Shown here in pieces: positions 1 through 7,300 of a stretch of DNA of 17,255 nucleotides. The number at the start of each line of letters is the position of its first letter. The first letter of the stretch is position 1. The notes under the pieces are model-generated. The model saw only the letters and a program-made list of their open reading frames with translations. It had not been told where the DNA came from and ran no database searches. Origin of the DNA: CAYRXE01 sp964428205. Its GTDB lineage: Bacteria; Patescibacteriota; Gracilibacteria; Peribacterales; Peribacteraceae. The position numbers and the translations under genes were made by a program. The stretch spans positions 1 through 17,255 of the forward strand of contig CAYRXE010000021.1 in the NCBI GenBank assembly GCA_964428205.1, in the 5' to 3' direction.

Positions 1-56
1 ATGTGTTAGGCGCACCGCCAGCGTTCACTCTGAGCTAGGATCAAACTCTTCAAAAG
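1..56 (-). rRNA. rrs: 16S ribosomal RNA, 5' end only (partial)
   Basis: The reverse complement of this stretch reads through the conserved 16S 5' region: the 27F primer site, then GAACGCTGGCGG and CCTAACACAT. Only the first ~56 nt lie in the window; the gene continues beyond position 1. The mature 5' end is placed at about 56 by alignment to E. coli, where the RNA begins about seven bases before AGAGTTTGA. The 27F site reads AGAGTTTGATCCTAGCTCAG, with one mismatch (A for G at primer position 14). The gene is transcribed away from the rpsF operon. Confidence 0.93.
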
Positions 57-229
57 ATGGATCAAACCCCTTGCGGGATTCTCACCATGAAGAGAATGCC
101 CAGTGATCAAAATGATCTCTGGTGATTCTACTTACTAATTGATCGAATTATTTGTTATCGGTCGATCGACGATAATTAATCTTCAAAGGAATTGAAGGGT
201 CCGTGCTTCTCAATAAAGAGAAGACGGAC
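57..229 (-). other. Hairpin-rich rRNA leader region
   Basis: AT-rich sequence just upstream of 16S on the minus strand, with several inverted repeats: GGGATTCTC/GAGAATgCCC at 75-101 (one bulge), GATCA/TGATC at 104-116, a palindrome GTCGATCGAC near 161-170, CTTCAA/TTGAAG at 181-197, and a long hairpin at 199-229 (GTCCGT g CTTCTC, loop AATAAA, GAGAAG ACGGAC). These could be rRNA processing stems or leader structure; that role is inferred. A possible minus-strand -10 box (TAGAAT, 125-130) has no convincing -35, so the rrn promoter is not located. Confidence 0.4.
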
Positions 230-486
230 AAGTGGTATTTTTCTCTACTACGCGATGCTGTGAATGATCGCATGCGGACCCAAAAAAGGATCCCTCACAC
301 GCATCCACCAACTTGCAGATGCCCGAGGGCCGCTACTAGAGGGGAGGGGTGTGGTCTCGGGCTCCCATTCGACGTACCAGAGGTACTCAGGGGAACCAGA
401 GCTGGCACAGCTTACTAGAGGCCAAGCAGGGGTCAAGGAGTTTTTCGTCCATTCCACGCTTTGGGTCCGTGTACTCTACTGCCCCT
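230..486. other. Intergenic region, no gene seen
   Basis: No credible protein or tRNA was found in this stretch on either strand. It is GC-richer than the rRNA leader and contains three successive inverted repeats: CCCGAG/CTCGGG (322-327/356-361), GTACC/GGTAC (374-386) and AGCTG/CAGCT (400-412). The motif TACTAGAGG occurs twice (about 334 and 413). A weak minus-strand promoter-like pair (TTGACC at 431-436, TAAGCT at 409-414, 16-nt spacer) could serve the rRNA. RNase P and tmRNA signatures were looked for and not found. Confidence 0.35.
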
Positions 487-846
487 ATGGACCAAGGCGC
501 TTTTGCCCCCGGCCGCAGCAAAAAGGATAAGTGGTTCTTTATTCTTTCGACGGTGTTTTTTGCGTGGCACATTCTTCCGAGCATTATTGCGGCAGGCCTA
601 AGCATCATGCTGCTCAAAGAACCAGCATCCACCACCACACCACTGTCGTTCGAATTTTTTCGCTGGGGTGCGATGGCGTACTTGATCAGTTGCCCAGGTG
701 TACTGCTCTGGGGATGCACTGTGCCGTGGCTCTTCCACAAACAGGGGAGTGAGATTCGCATCAAGCATCACCTCTTCTTTGTGCTGCTCTTCTGCGCGCC
801 ACTCTTGCTGACGTTGAATGTATTTGCCCTCCGGTTCTTTTTCTAA
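487..846 (+). CDS. Small integral membrane protein, unknown function
   Basis: A 119-residue protein that I do not recognise. It has a short polar N-terminus (MDQGAFAPGRSKKDKW) followed by about three hydrophobic segments, near residues 17-42, 58-83 and 93-119, ending in a very hydrophobic tail (ALRFFF). The basic N-terminus before the first segment suggests it stays inside. An upstream in-frame start at 349 exists, but the residues it adds are low-complexity and unlike a membrane protein, so the ATG at 487 is preferred. No Shine-Dalgarno is visible; a weak TACTCT (472-477) lies nine bases before the ATG, compatible with leaderless transcription. It stands alone between the rRNA leader and the putative RNA at 929-1246. 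Confidence 0.6.
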   Translation: MDQGAFAPGRSKKDKWFFILSTVFFAWHILPSIIAAGLSIMLLKEPASTTTPLSFEFFRWGAMAYLISCPGVLLWGCTVPWLFHKQGSEIRIKHHLFFVLLFCAPLLLTLNVFALRFFF

Positions 847-903
847 AATTTTGAGCAGAATCAACAAACCGACACAAAAGGGGAGTGCCGACGTCATACT
901 TTC

Positions 904-931
904 TTGACGTTCCAAAAAACATCTCTAGAGT
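904..931 (+). promoter_or_regulatory. Putative sigma70-type promoter
   Basis: TTGACG (904-909), a 16-nt spacer, then TAGAGT (926-931). The same -10 hexamer occurs in the rpsF promoter at 1285-1290. It would start a transcript near 938, running into the structured region that ends at the terminator at 1246. The -10 overlaps the 5' strand of the helix that seems to close the first RNA domain, so either the promoter or that helix boundary is slightly wrong. Confidence 0.45.
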
Positions 932-1246
932 CCGCGCATCGCTTTCGTATGTTGCAAGACATACGAGAACGGTGCAGTTCCTTGTTCGATCGATCGGATG
1001 CTTAACTTGCGAAAGGAGGATATCTTCGTCTAGCTACTGCATCTGTTGGGCGCGCCCATCGTAAGGGTTGCGCACGGACTCATGGTGTTGGTTTCATTAC
1101 TCACACTCGCGTTCGCGTCTGAACAATTTGCTTCACGCTAACCCGCTCACGCGGGTCTACAACGCCGGACGTTCCGGCCAGCTGGGCTTGCCCTAGCTAC
1201 AACCTTCCGGACAAGCTGCTTACAACAGCCTGTCCGGATTCTTTTT
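929..1246 (+). ncRNA. Candidate structured non-coding RNA, family not recognised
   Basis: About 310 nt with no convincing protein but dense base-pairing potential. The first domain (929-1080) is closed by AGTCCG-CGCA pairing with TGCG-ca-CGGACT (929-938/1069-1080, two-nt bulge). Inside are a hairpin of about 10 bp (943-952/959-968), an 8-bp helix (971-978/1036-1043) with an inner 5-bp helix (979-983/1013-1017), and a short GC hairpin (1047-1058). The second domain (1141-1238) is a row of four hairpins joined by CTACAAC or TTACAAC linkers, ending in a terminator. Signatures of RNase P RNA, tmRNA, SRP RNA and 6S RNA were sought and not seen. It could also be a long leader feature of the downstream ribosomal operon, but that operon has its own promoter after the terminator. 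Confidence 0.45.
1206..1246 (+). terminator. Strong Rho-independent terminator
   Basis: Stem TCCGGACA/TGTCCGGA (1206-1213/1231-1238) continues inward as GCTG/CAGC (1215-1218/1226-1229) around a seven-base loop, followed by TTCTTTTT (1239-1246). It ends transcription from upstream just before the rpsF promoter. Confidence 0.85.
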
Positions 1247-1261
1247 ATGCGTTAACCCTTC

Positions 1262-1290
1262 TTGACTCCGTTTGCGCCCTCCCTTAGAGT
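1262..1290 (+). promoter_or_regulatory. Promoter of the rpsF-rpsR operon
   Basis: TTGACT (1262-1267), 17-nt spacer, TAGAGT (1285-1290). The predicted start is near 1297, giving a 5' UTR of about 73 nt. The position directly behind a strong terminator and ahead of the first ribosomal gene supports the call. Confidence 0.6.
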
Positions 1291-1300
1291 CCCAGCCTTC

Positions 1301-1320
1301 ATGCACCACATTGGATGCAT
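1301..1320 (+). promoter_or_regulatory. Hairpin in the rpsF 5' UTR
   Basis: ATGCA-CCA pairs with TGG-a-TGCAT around a three-base loop, with one bulged A. Many bacteria carry an S6:S18-binding autoregulatory hairpin in this leader. The position fits, but I cannot confirm the diagnostic CCG bulge, so a regulatory role is inference. Confidence 0.35.
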
Positions 1321-1369
1321 GATCGACTTCCCTTTGGATCTTATTCCACAGGGTTTACCCAAAAGTCCT

Positions 1370-1924
1370 ATGCCAACTCTCGTTGCATCATCGGAAGACG
1401 TGCGCATCTACGAATGCGTCGTTCTTTATCCGATTCTTAGCCAGAAAGAAGAGTCGACGCTCCTCAAAGAGATCGACGCTCTGTTCGCCGAAGCAGGCGC
1501 TACCCTCGTCTCTAAGGACGCGTGGGGCCGCCGCGGTTTGGCTTACAACATCAAGGGTCAGAATGAAGGAAACTTCATTGTGTACTACTGGGAGATGGAT
1601 CCGCTCAAGCTCAAAGAAGTGGATCAGCAGTTGATGATCATGAAGAACATCATGCGCCACATGTTCGTAAAGCCACCAAAGAATTATCAGGTGGTGAAGT
1701 ACAGTGAAGCCTACGAAACGTGGCTCAAGGAGCGCGAAACACTTGATCAGAAGAAGATGCGCGAAAAAGAAGAAGCCGCCAAGGAACGTTTGGCAAAGCG
1801 CGCACAGGTGCAGTCCAAGAAGCCGGTAAAGAAAGCAGAAGAAAAGCCAGCAGCTCCAATGAAGCAAGAAGAGCTCACTGAGCAGCTCGACAAAATTATT
1901 TCTGACGACACTTCCAACCTCTGA
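1370..1924 (+). CDS. rpsF: 30S ribosomal protein S6 (bS6)
   Basis: A 184-residue S6. The conserved core is clear: RIYECVVLYPIL near residue 12, then KDAWGRRGLAYNIKGQNEGNF and the strand FIVYYWEMDP, ending at FVKPPKNY near residue 104. S6 binds S18 and sits on the 30S platform. The ATG at 1370 is chosen because it leaves a short run before the RIYE strand; upstream in-frame starts (TTG 1262, ATG 1301, ATG 1319) add non-conserved residues that overlap the promoter and leader hairpin. No clear Shine-Dalgarno is seen. Compared with the usual 95-135 residues, it has a C-terminal extension of about 75 residues rich in Lys, Glu and Ala, probably helical or coiled coil. The stop is two bases before rpsR, so the two are probably translationally coupled. 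Confidence 0.95.
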   Translation: MPTLVASSEDVRIYECVVLYPILSQKEESTLLKEIDALFAEAGATLVSKDAWGRRGLAYNIKGQNEGNFIVYYWEMDPLKLKEVDQQLMIMKNIMRHMFVKPPKNYQVVKYSEAYETWLKERETLDQKKMREKEEAAKERLAKRAQVQSKKPVKKAEEKPAAPMKQEELTEQLDKIISDDTSNL

Positions 1925-1926
1925 TT

Positions 1927-2160
1927 ATGGCACAGCAGCAAAAGCGCAGGGCAGACCCTCGTCACAAGAAGTGCACCTTCTGTGACAAGCAGACGCAGTA
2001 CGTCGACTGGAAGGATTACCCAACCATGAAGCCGTACATCGATTACTTCGGTAACATCATGAAGCGTTATTACTCTGGCGTTTGTCTCAAGCACCAGAAG
2101 ATGCTTCGCAACTCCATCGAGCGCGCTCGCTTTATGGGAATGCTCGCATACCGCAAGTAA
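1927..2160 (+). CDS. rpsR: 30S ribosomal protein S18 (bS18)
   Basis: A 77-residue protein with the S18 signature: a basic N-terminus, VDWKDYPTMKPYIDYFG, then RYYSGVCLKHQK and a basic C-terminal helix (RNSIERARFMGMLAY). Cys16-x2-Cys19 and Cys53-x2-His56 form a potential zinc site, making this the zinc-binding form of S18. S18 dimerises with S6 in the 30S platform. The gene starts two bases after the rpsF stop and has no visible Shine-Dalgarno. In most bacteria ssb lies between rpsF and rpsR; it is absent here. Confidence 0.97.
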   Translation: MAQQQKRRADPRHKKCTFCDKQTQYVDWKDYPTMKPYIDYFGNIMKRYYSGVCLKHQKMLRNSIERARFMGMLAYRK

Positions 2161-2183
2161 GCGTTTCGAGGGTCTTTAATGGA

Positions 2184-2213
2184 TTGGCTCTAAAAGCTCT
2201 TTTGCGCTACAAT
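2184..2213 (+). promoter_or_regulatory. Promoter giving a probably leaderless mRNA
   Basis: TTGGCT (2184-2189), 18-nt spacer, TACAAT (2208-2213). The ATG at 2222 begins only eight bases after the -10 box, about where transcription should start, and there is no Shine-Dalgarno. Confidence 0.65.
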
Positions 2214-2221
2214 AGAGGCAT

Positions 2222-2833
2222 ATGACACATACACCAAATGAAGGTCCTAGTTCCAACGAGGTCTCTACTTCAGAGATTCTGGCCGCTGCACAGGCACGCA
2301 AGAAGGAGCTCTTTACCTGGGTGAAGGGATTCCCTGCACGTCCCAAAGAGATGCGGGACTTTGAAGCAGAGTTACGATGGGATCGCGCGACAGAGGAGAT
2401 GATAGCCGCATTGCCAGCTGGTTTCCGTCGTACGCTTGTACAGTTTTTGCTTCCAAACAGAAAAGAGGAAAAAGTTGTCGAGCCTGTACGAGATGCGACA
2501 TCTTCGGAGTATGTGTTGCAGCAAGTGCGAGCTGCTCGCGAAGAAAAGCTTAAGGTAATTCAGACGGCTGCAGTGGTATCGGGCAATCGAACAACCAAAG
2601 AGCTCCAACCTGTCGCCGAGACTTTTTTGGCAGAGATAGAGCAATTCATTTCTCTCTACGATGGCAGAACATTGCCCGATGATGAGTACGAACGCGGCCA
2701 ACAGTTTGTGGATCGTGCACCCAAGGTCATTGCAGATTTGCTTGGTCGCAAGAAGCAAACTCTTGTGCCACTAGCCACTCGCATCGAGGAAGCCGCGCGA
2801 GTGGTTGAAGCTATGCTCAAAGAGCAGGCGTAA
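2222..2833 (+). CDS. Hypothetical protein, soluble and mostly helical
   Basis: A 203-residue protein that I do not recognise. It has no signal peptide, membrane segment or cysteine cluster. The composition is charged and alanine-rich, and the pattern suggests long helices (for example SEILAAAQARKKELFTWVK near residue 17, EYVLQQVRAAREEKLKVIQ near 96, and a C-terminal helix ending VVEAMLKEQA). The N-terminal 15 residues look disordered (Thr, Pro, Asn, Ser). The ATG is supported by the promoter eight bases upstream. It is followed after 13 bases by another small charged protein, and the two probably share a transcript. Confidence 0.7.
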   Translation: MTHTPNEGPSSNEVSTSEILAAAQARKKELFTWVKGFPARPKEMRDFEAELRWDRATEEMIAALPAGFRRTLVQFLLPNRKEEKVVEPVRDATSSEYVLQQVRAAREEKLKVIQTAAVVSGNRTTKELQPVAETFLAEIEQFISLYDGRTLPDDEYERGQQFVDRAPKVIADLLGRKKQTLVPLATRIEEAARVVEAMLKEQA

Positions 2834-2846
2834 TTCCCCCCTTGCT

Positions 2847-3053
2847 ATGCCTATAGAACCCATTGCGCCAGGAGGCAGCGGAGAATTGCCACCCGAACGT
2901 CGCAAGGGTGTTCCTGAACGTAAGAAAAAGCCTGCTGTGCGTAAACGCGTGGAAAAGCAGATAGAAGAAGTAGCGGAGGAGATCCGTAGAAAGGCTCTTG
3001 ATCATCCAGAGGATAAGGAAGTAAGAGGCCAAAACGTCGATGAAGAGGTGTAG
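2847..3053 (+). CDS. Small highly charged hypothetical protein
   Basis: A 68-residue protein beginning MPIEPIAPGGSGELPPERR. A proline/glycine-rich start is followed by a basic stretch (ERKKKPAVRKRVEKQ) and an acidic tail (VDEEV). No domain is recognised; it is probably disordered with one amphipathic helix at residues 28-47. The ATG is 13 bases after the preceding stop. No Shine-Dalgarno is visible (upstream is CCCCCCTTGCT). A longer in-frame version starts at 2805 inside the previous gene and is less likely. Its small size and biased composition make it less certain than its neighbours. Confidence 0.5.
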   Translation: MPIEPIAPGGSGELPPERRKGVPERKKKPAVRKRVEKQIEEVAEEIRRKALDHPEDKEVRGQNVDEEV

Positions 3054-3062
3054 GCACTCGTG

Positions 3063-3068
3063 TATAGT
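3063..3068 (+). promoter_or_regulatory. -10 box of yebC, leaderless arrangement
   Basis: TATAGT lies six bases before the yebC ATG (3075). No Shine-Dalgarno is present. The -35 region is poor. Confidence 0.5.
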
Positions 3069-3074
3069 TTTGCC

Positions 3075-3967
3075 ATGTCTGGTCACAGTAAATGGGCAAA
3101 TATTCGCGTGCGCAAAGGAGCCCAGGATGCCAAACGCGGCAAGATCTACACCAAGCATGCGCGTCTCATCGAGATCGCGGCACAGCGCGGTGCCGATCCA
3201 CTGAGTAACGCTGCACTGCGTGCGGCGATTGAAACGGCGAAGGCAGACAGCGTGCCGAATGCCAATATTGAACGTGCCATCAAAAAAGGGACAGGGGAGC
3301 TTAAGGGTGATCGCATGGAAGAGATGATGTTTGCTGCCATGGGTCCCGGTGGAGTGGCATGTCTCATCGAGTGCCTCAGCGACAATCGCAACCGCACCAT
3401 CTCGAACGTACGTCTGGCAATCACCAAGCACGGTGGCTCTTGGACCGAATCAAGTTCGGTGCAGTGGATGTTCGAGCACAAGGGCCAGGTGATTGCGACC
3501 AAGGAGCCGGCCCCAGCATCAGCCGACATCGAAACACTTGAGCTAGAGCTGATCGACTTTGGCGCTGATGATTTTGCATTCGAAGATGGCATCCTCCGCG
3601 TACTCACGTCTATGCAGAACTGGGCAAAGATCCGCGATTTCCTCAAAAGTAATGGCTGGAACATCGAATCCGCAGGACTCGCGTACATCCCCACGCAAAA
3701 GACTGCCGTGACCGATCAAGCAACTGCCGANNNNNNNNNNNNNNNNNNNNNNNNNNNNNNNNNNNNNNNNNNNNNNNNNNNNNNNNNNNNNNNNNNNNNN
3801 NNNNNNNNNNNNNNNNNNNNNNNNNNNNNNGACTCGCGTACATCCCCACGCAAAAGACTGCCGTGACCGATCAAGCAACTGCCGAAAAACTCCAAGGCTT
3901 TATCGATGCACTGGAAGAAGATGAAGATGTGAGTGAGGTGCACACGAACGCAGACGTGCAGATCTAA
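3075..3967 (+). CDS. yebC: YebC/PmpR-family protein (split by an assembly gap)
   Basis: The N-terminus MSGHSKWANIRVRKGAQDAKRG is the hallmark of the YebC/TACO1 family, followed by IPNANIERAIKKG-like (here VPNANIERAIKKG), a GPGGVACLIECLSDNRNRT strand and HGGSW. Family members have been described as transcriptional regulators (PmpR) and, more recently, as translation factors that help stalled ribosomes. A run of 100 N (3731-3830) interrupts the gene, and the 55 nt before it (3676-3730) are repeated exactly after it (3831-3885). Collapsing the duplicate gives one open frame of 245 residues ending DVSEVHTNADVQI, the normal family length; the apparent frameshift is therefore artificial. The ATG at 3075 is fixed by the conserved start and the -10 box six bases upstream. 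Confidence 0.93.
3731..3830. other. Assembly gap (100 N) with duplicated 55-nt flanks
   Basis: Exactly 100 N. The 55 nt at 3676-3730 are identical to 3831-3885, as expected when two contigs overlapping by one k-mer are scaffolded without merging. No real sequence appears to be missing, because removing the Ns and one copy restores yebC. Confidence 0.95.
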
Positions 3968-3971
3968 AGAA

Positions 3972-3994
3972 GGGCCCTTCATGGTGAAGAGCCC
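3972..3994. terminator. Hairpin between convergent genes
   Basis: GGGC-c-CTTCA (3972-3981) pairs with TGAAG-a-GCCC (3985-3994) around a TGG loop, five bases after the yebC stop and just before the stop of the minus-strand gene at 4002. No real T-run follows on either side, so it is at best a weak or Rho-assisted terminator. Confidence 0.45.
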
Positions 3995-4001
3995 ACGTGG
4001 T

Positions 4002-4253
4002 TTACGGACGCCGTTGTTCTATCTGTTCATCCCAGATAGGGGACTCTGAACGTGGTGTGATTGCATTCATGCGGACTGCGGCCATCCAAAAGAACATACC
4101 GAGAATGATGACAATGAGGGCCGGTATCCACTGAGCTGTCACCCAGTCCATCAAGAACCAGAACAAGGCGCTCACATTGGCAAAGAGCATCCGCAACGGA
4201 GCTCGTCGCCATTTGCGCAGGTGCACCAACCTGCGTTTCACTTTGCGTCTCAT
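4002..4253 (-). CDS. Small basic single-pass membrane protein, unknown
   Basis: An 83-residue protein. The first 22 residues are strongly basic (MRRKVKRRLVHLRKWRRAPLR), followed by a hydrophobic stretch at about residues 23-60 (LFANVSALFWFLMDW, then WIPALIVIILGMFFWMAA), enough for one or two membrane passes, and a short polar tail. The positive-inside rule puts the N-terminus in the cytoplasm. It is one of the few genes here with a classical Shine-Dalgarno: the minus strand reads AAAGGAGGT seven bases before the ATG. It lies 122 bases downstream of the penicillin-binding protein on the same strand and may be cotranscribed. No family is recognised. Confidence 0.7.
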   Translation of the reverse strand: MRRKVKRRLVHLRKWRRAPLRMLFANVSALFWFLMDWVTAQWIPALIVIILGMFFWMAAVRMNAITPRSESPIWDEQIEQRRP

Positions 4254-4375
4254 CTTCCACCTCCTTTCTTGTAAAAGATCGACGCATTGTGCGTAACCTC
4301 ATAGTTTCGCCCGCTTCTTTCGTACGTCCAATACTCCGCATCGAGCATCGTGTTCTTGGCTTAGACTAGCGATAA

Positions 4376-7300
4376 TTATTCAACAATGATCATCACCTCA
4401 TCAGACCCTGCTTTGTCGGAAGCGTCGGTCGCAATAGCGCGAACGCTGTGCTCACCTGGGGGCACGTCCGTCAGTGGGAAACTCAATTCATACGGAGCCT
4501 TCGCACGACGTGCGAGGAGAGTATCTCCCAAGTAGAACTCCACGTAGGTAATTTCACCTTCGTTATCACTCGCTGTTGCTTTCATCACGAGCGTGTCTGT
4601 GGTCTTAAACTTCGCACCGGATTCCGGAGCATCGAGCCGCACATCGGGTAAGCCTGTGTCTTCACCGAACTCGAACGACACTTCATCCGTAGCTTTGTTG
4701 TAGTACTGATCCACCACGGTGACGGTGAGTGTGTGGCGACCTTCCTTCGAGATACTGCGTGGGACTCGAATAGGCGTACGTACGTCGCTTGTCATCTCGT
4801 GCGCAATTTCTTTTCCATCCACGACGTAGATCAACTCGCGTACGGTTGAGCCCACACTCAGCGAAAGCTTTGGTCTAAAGGCAGGGTAGGTGACGGTGCC
4901 GCCCTCGCTTGGAGAGGTGATAGTGAGCGTTGGTTTGACCAAACGACCAGGTGTAAGCGAAGGATCGCACTTCGTATCTGGCGCTAAAGGAAGCGGCAAC
5001 TTGGCACTACCAGAACCGCCCATAAGCGCGCCTGAGCCCATCGCACGCATCTTCTTTGCCCATGCCTGCACACCCTGTTCCCAAAGTGGCCAGCGCTGCG
5101 CGGCAATGCTCGTAGGAACGAGGAAGCTCATTTCTTCTTGAGCGTCTACCGGACAAGCGTCCGACGCCAAGAGTCCTGTGACTTTATCGACGAGCAACTT
5201 TACACATGCGGGGTCCTCGCGAGATGGAGCGCGTTCACGCAGGAACACATCAGCTGTGCGTGCAGAGACCGGCGTACATTCTGTTGGCAACTCACCGGAG
5301 AGCGCAGAGATCTGTGGCTGCACCACTCCATCAGGAACCGAGAAGGTCGTGATGCTTGGCTTTTGCACTTTGACTGCTGCGGCCATGTACATCTTCCAAA
5401 TAGGAGCAGCGAGCGTGAGACTTTCTGCCTTGGAGGCGAGGGGAGTGCTCTTGGCATTACCCACCCATACACCTGTTGCGAGTGTTGGCGTGTAACCCAT
5501 GGTCCACAGGTCCGACGGCAGACGCTTCTGACACACGGCGCTGTCGCCGCTCTTACGGTCACCGTCTTTATCCATACATTTGTTACTGGTTCCCGTCTTT
5601 GCTGCTGCCTGTGTTCCAGGAACAGAAAGCGTTTGCTGCCAGTATTCACCCGGACGAGCAGAGACATCGCTCAGTACAGAGGTGATCTGATATGCCACGC
5701 GTGCATCAAGGGCCTGTGTCTCGGTGTCTTCTGCAGGCTCAGCCTGGAAGAGAATGGCGCCTTTGTTGGTGGTGATCTTGCGGATGCTGATGACGGGCTT
5801 CGTCATACCTTCATCTGCAAATGTTGCGTAGGCGTTGACCATTTCTACCAGTGGAGCTTCTGCAGCACCAATGGCGAGCGGCCAGCCGTAACCGAATTCT
5901 TTATTGGTCTCGCGGGCCTTTGCGCGGTAGTCGCGTGGAGTGGGCACACCCATCTTCGCTGCCAAGTCCAACACGGCATCTTCACCACCACCAAGGAAGA
6001 ACGCTTTGATGGCCGGAATGTTCCTGGACGCACCAAGTGCTTTGCGCGCACTCGTGAGTCCCCAGTAGCCACCGTCGAAGTTGCTTGGGATGTCGGAGCC
6101 GAACGTCGTCTGCACGTCGTACAAAGGAGTGGCGGGGCTGTACCCCTGCAAGAAGGCAGCTGCGTACGAGAATGGCTTAAAGCTACTGCCTGGCTGGCGT
6201 GGGGCCTGAGCCATGTCGACCTTTCCATCAGCGACCTCATCCGCATAATCCGTATTACCTACGTATGCCAAGATTTCGCGGCTCTTTGGGTCCATCGAAA
6301 CAAGAGCGATGTTGTGCGCCTCGTACACCTTGGCAGCAGTGTCGGCATACTTGGCGACAGCCTTCTCAGCTTCTTGCTGCAGGTCCCAGTCGAGTGTTGT
6401 CTCGATGATCAGACCGCCTTGCTCCAGGATTCCTTTTTGATCTTCCTGGCCAAGAATTTCTTCGACCTGTTCGCGCACCCACAAGACAAAGTGCGGAGCA
6501 CGGATGCTCTCACGGAACTTTTTGAACTCAATCTTTTCAAGCTCTGCGAGTGCGCGGGCTTCCTCTTCTTCTGTGATGTACTCCTGATTGCGCATGTTGC
6601 GCAGCACCTGGTCCGTACGTCCTCCGATGTACACAAATGTTTTGCCCGTACCCACCTTCGCACCAAGAAGACCAATCTGGAAATCTTCGTCGGCAATGTC
6701 GTCACTCGTTTGAATCTTCCCTGATGCGATGTCGGCAATCACATTCTCCGTCACCGTTGTGCGAGAGTGCTTCCCGTACGGGTTGTAGTACGTGGGGCTC
6801 TGGGGCAGGGAAGCGAGGACGGCGGATTCTGCGAGCGTGAGGTCTTTTGCGCTCTTTCCAAAGAAGCGCTTACTGGCCTCCTCCACGCCGTAGGCAGAGC
6901 CAAATGGAATCCAGTTGAGGTACATGTCGAGCAGTTCATCCTTGCTGTATTTGGACTCCAGCTGACAACCCAAGATCAACTCCTTCAATTTTCTCGTGAT
7001 CACGTTCTGACGCTGGAGACCCAGAGCATTGCGAGCGAGCTGACGCGTGAGAGTCGAAGCTCCGCCGGATTTTCCAAAGAAGAGCACGGCACGCAAGAGT
7101 GCGCGCGTGTCCAAGCATCCGCGTGTGTAATAACGTTCATCTTCAATCGCCACAATCGCGTGGCGCATGTCATCGGTAATTCCTTCTTTTGGCACGATCG
7201 TGCGATCTTCCTCGCTAAAGAGGCGATAGAGCTCCGTGCCGTTTCTATCGACAATCACCGTGCTCAAGTTGGCACGCAGCTGCGTGGGGTCGTTGATGTT

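Noticed and set aside
336..368. A stretch resembling the RNase P core (GAGGGGAGG ... CGGGCTCC).
   Set aside because: The invariant GGAAAGTCC is missing and no matching 3' ACAGAA-type motif was found.
1082..1141. A 19-residue ORF (MVLVSLLTLAFASEQFASR) just before the tandem hairpins, resembling a signal-like peptide or a tmRNA tag frame.
   Set aside because: No Shine-Dalgarno or fitting -10 box, no tag-like AA ending, and no tRNA-like 3' end in the region; more likely chance within a structured RNA.
3676..3885. A true 55-bp direct repeat inside yebC.
   Set aside because: The two copies abut a 100-N run exactly, and the same length recurs at the other gap; it is an assembly artefact.
5138..6724. 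A 528-residue plus-strand open frame opposite the penicillin-binding protein.
   Set aside because: The minus strand encodes well-conserved GT51 and transpeptidase motifs over the same bases; the plus-strand translation has none.
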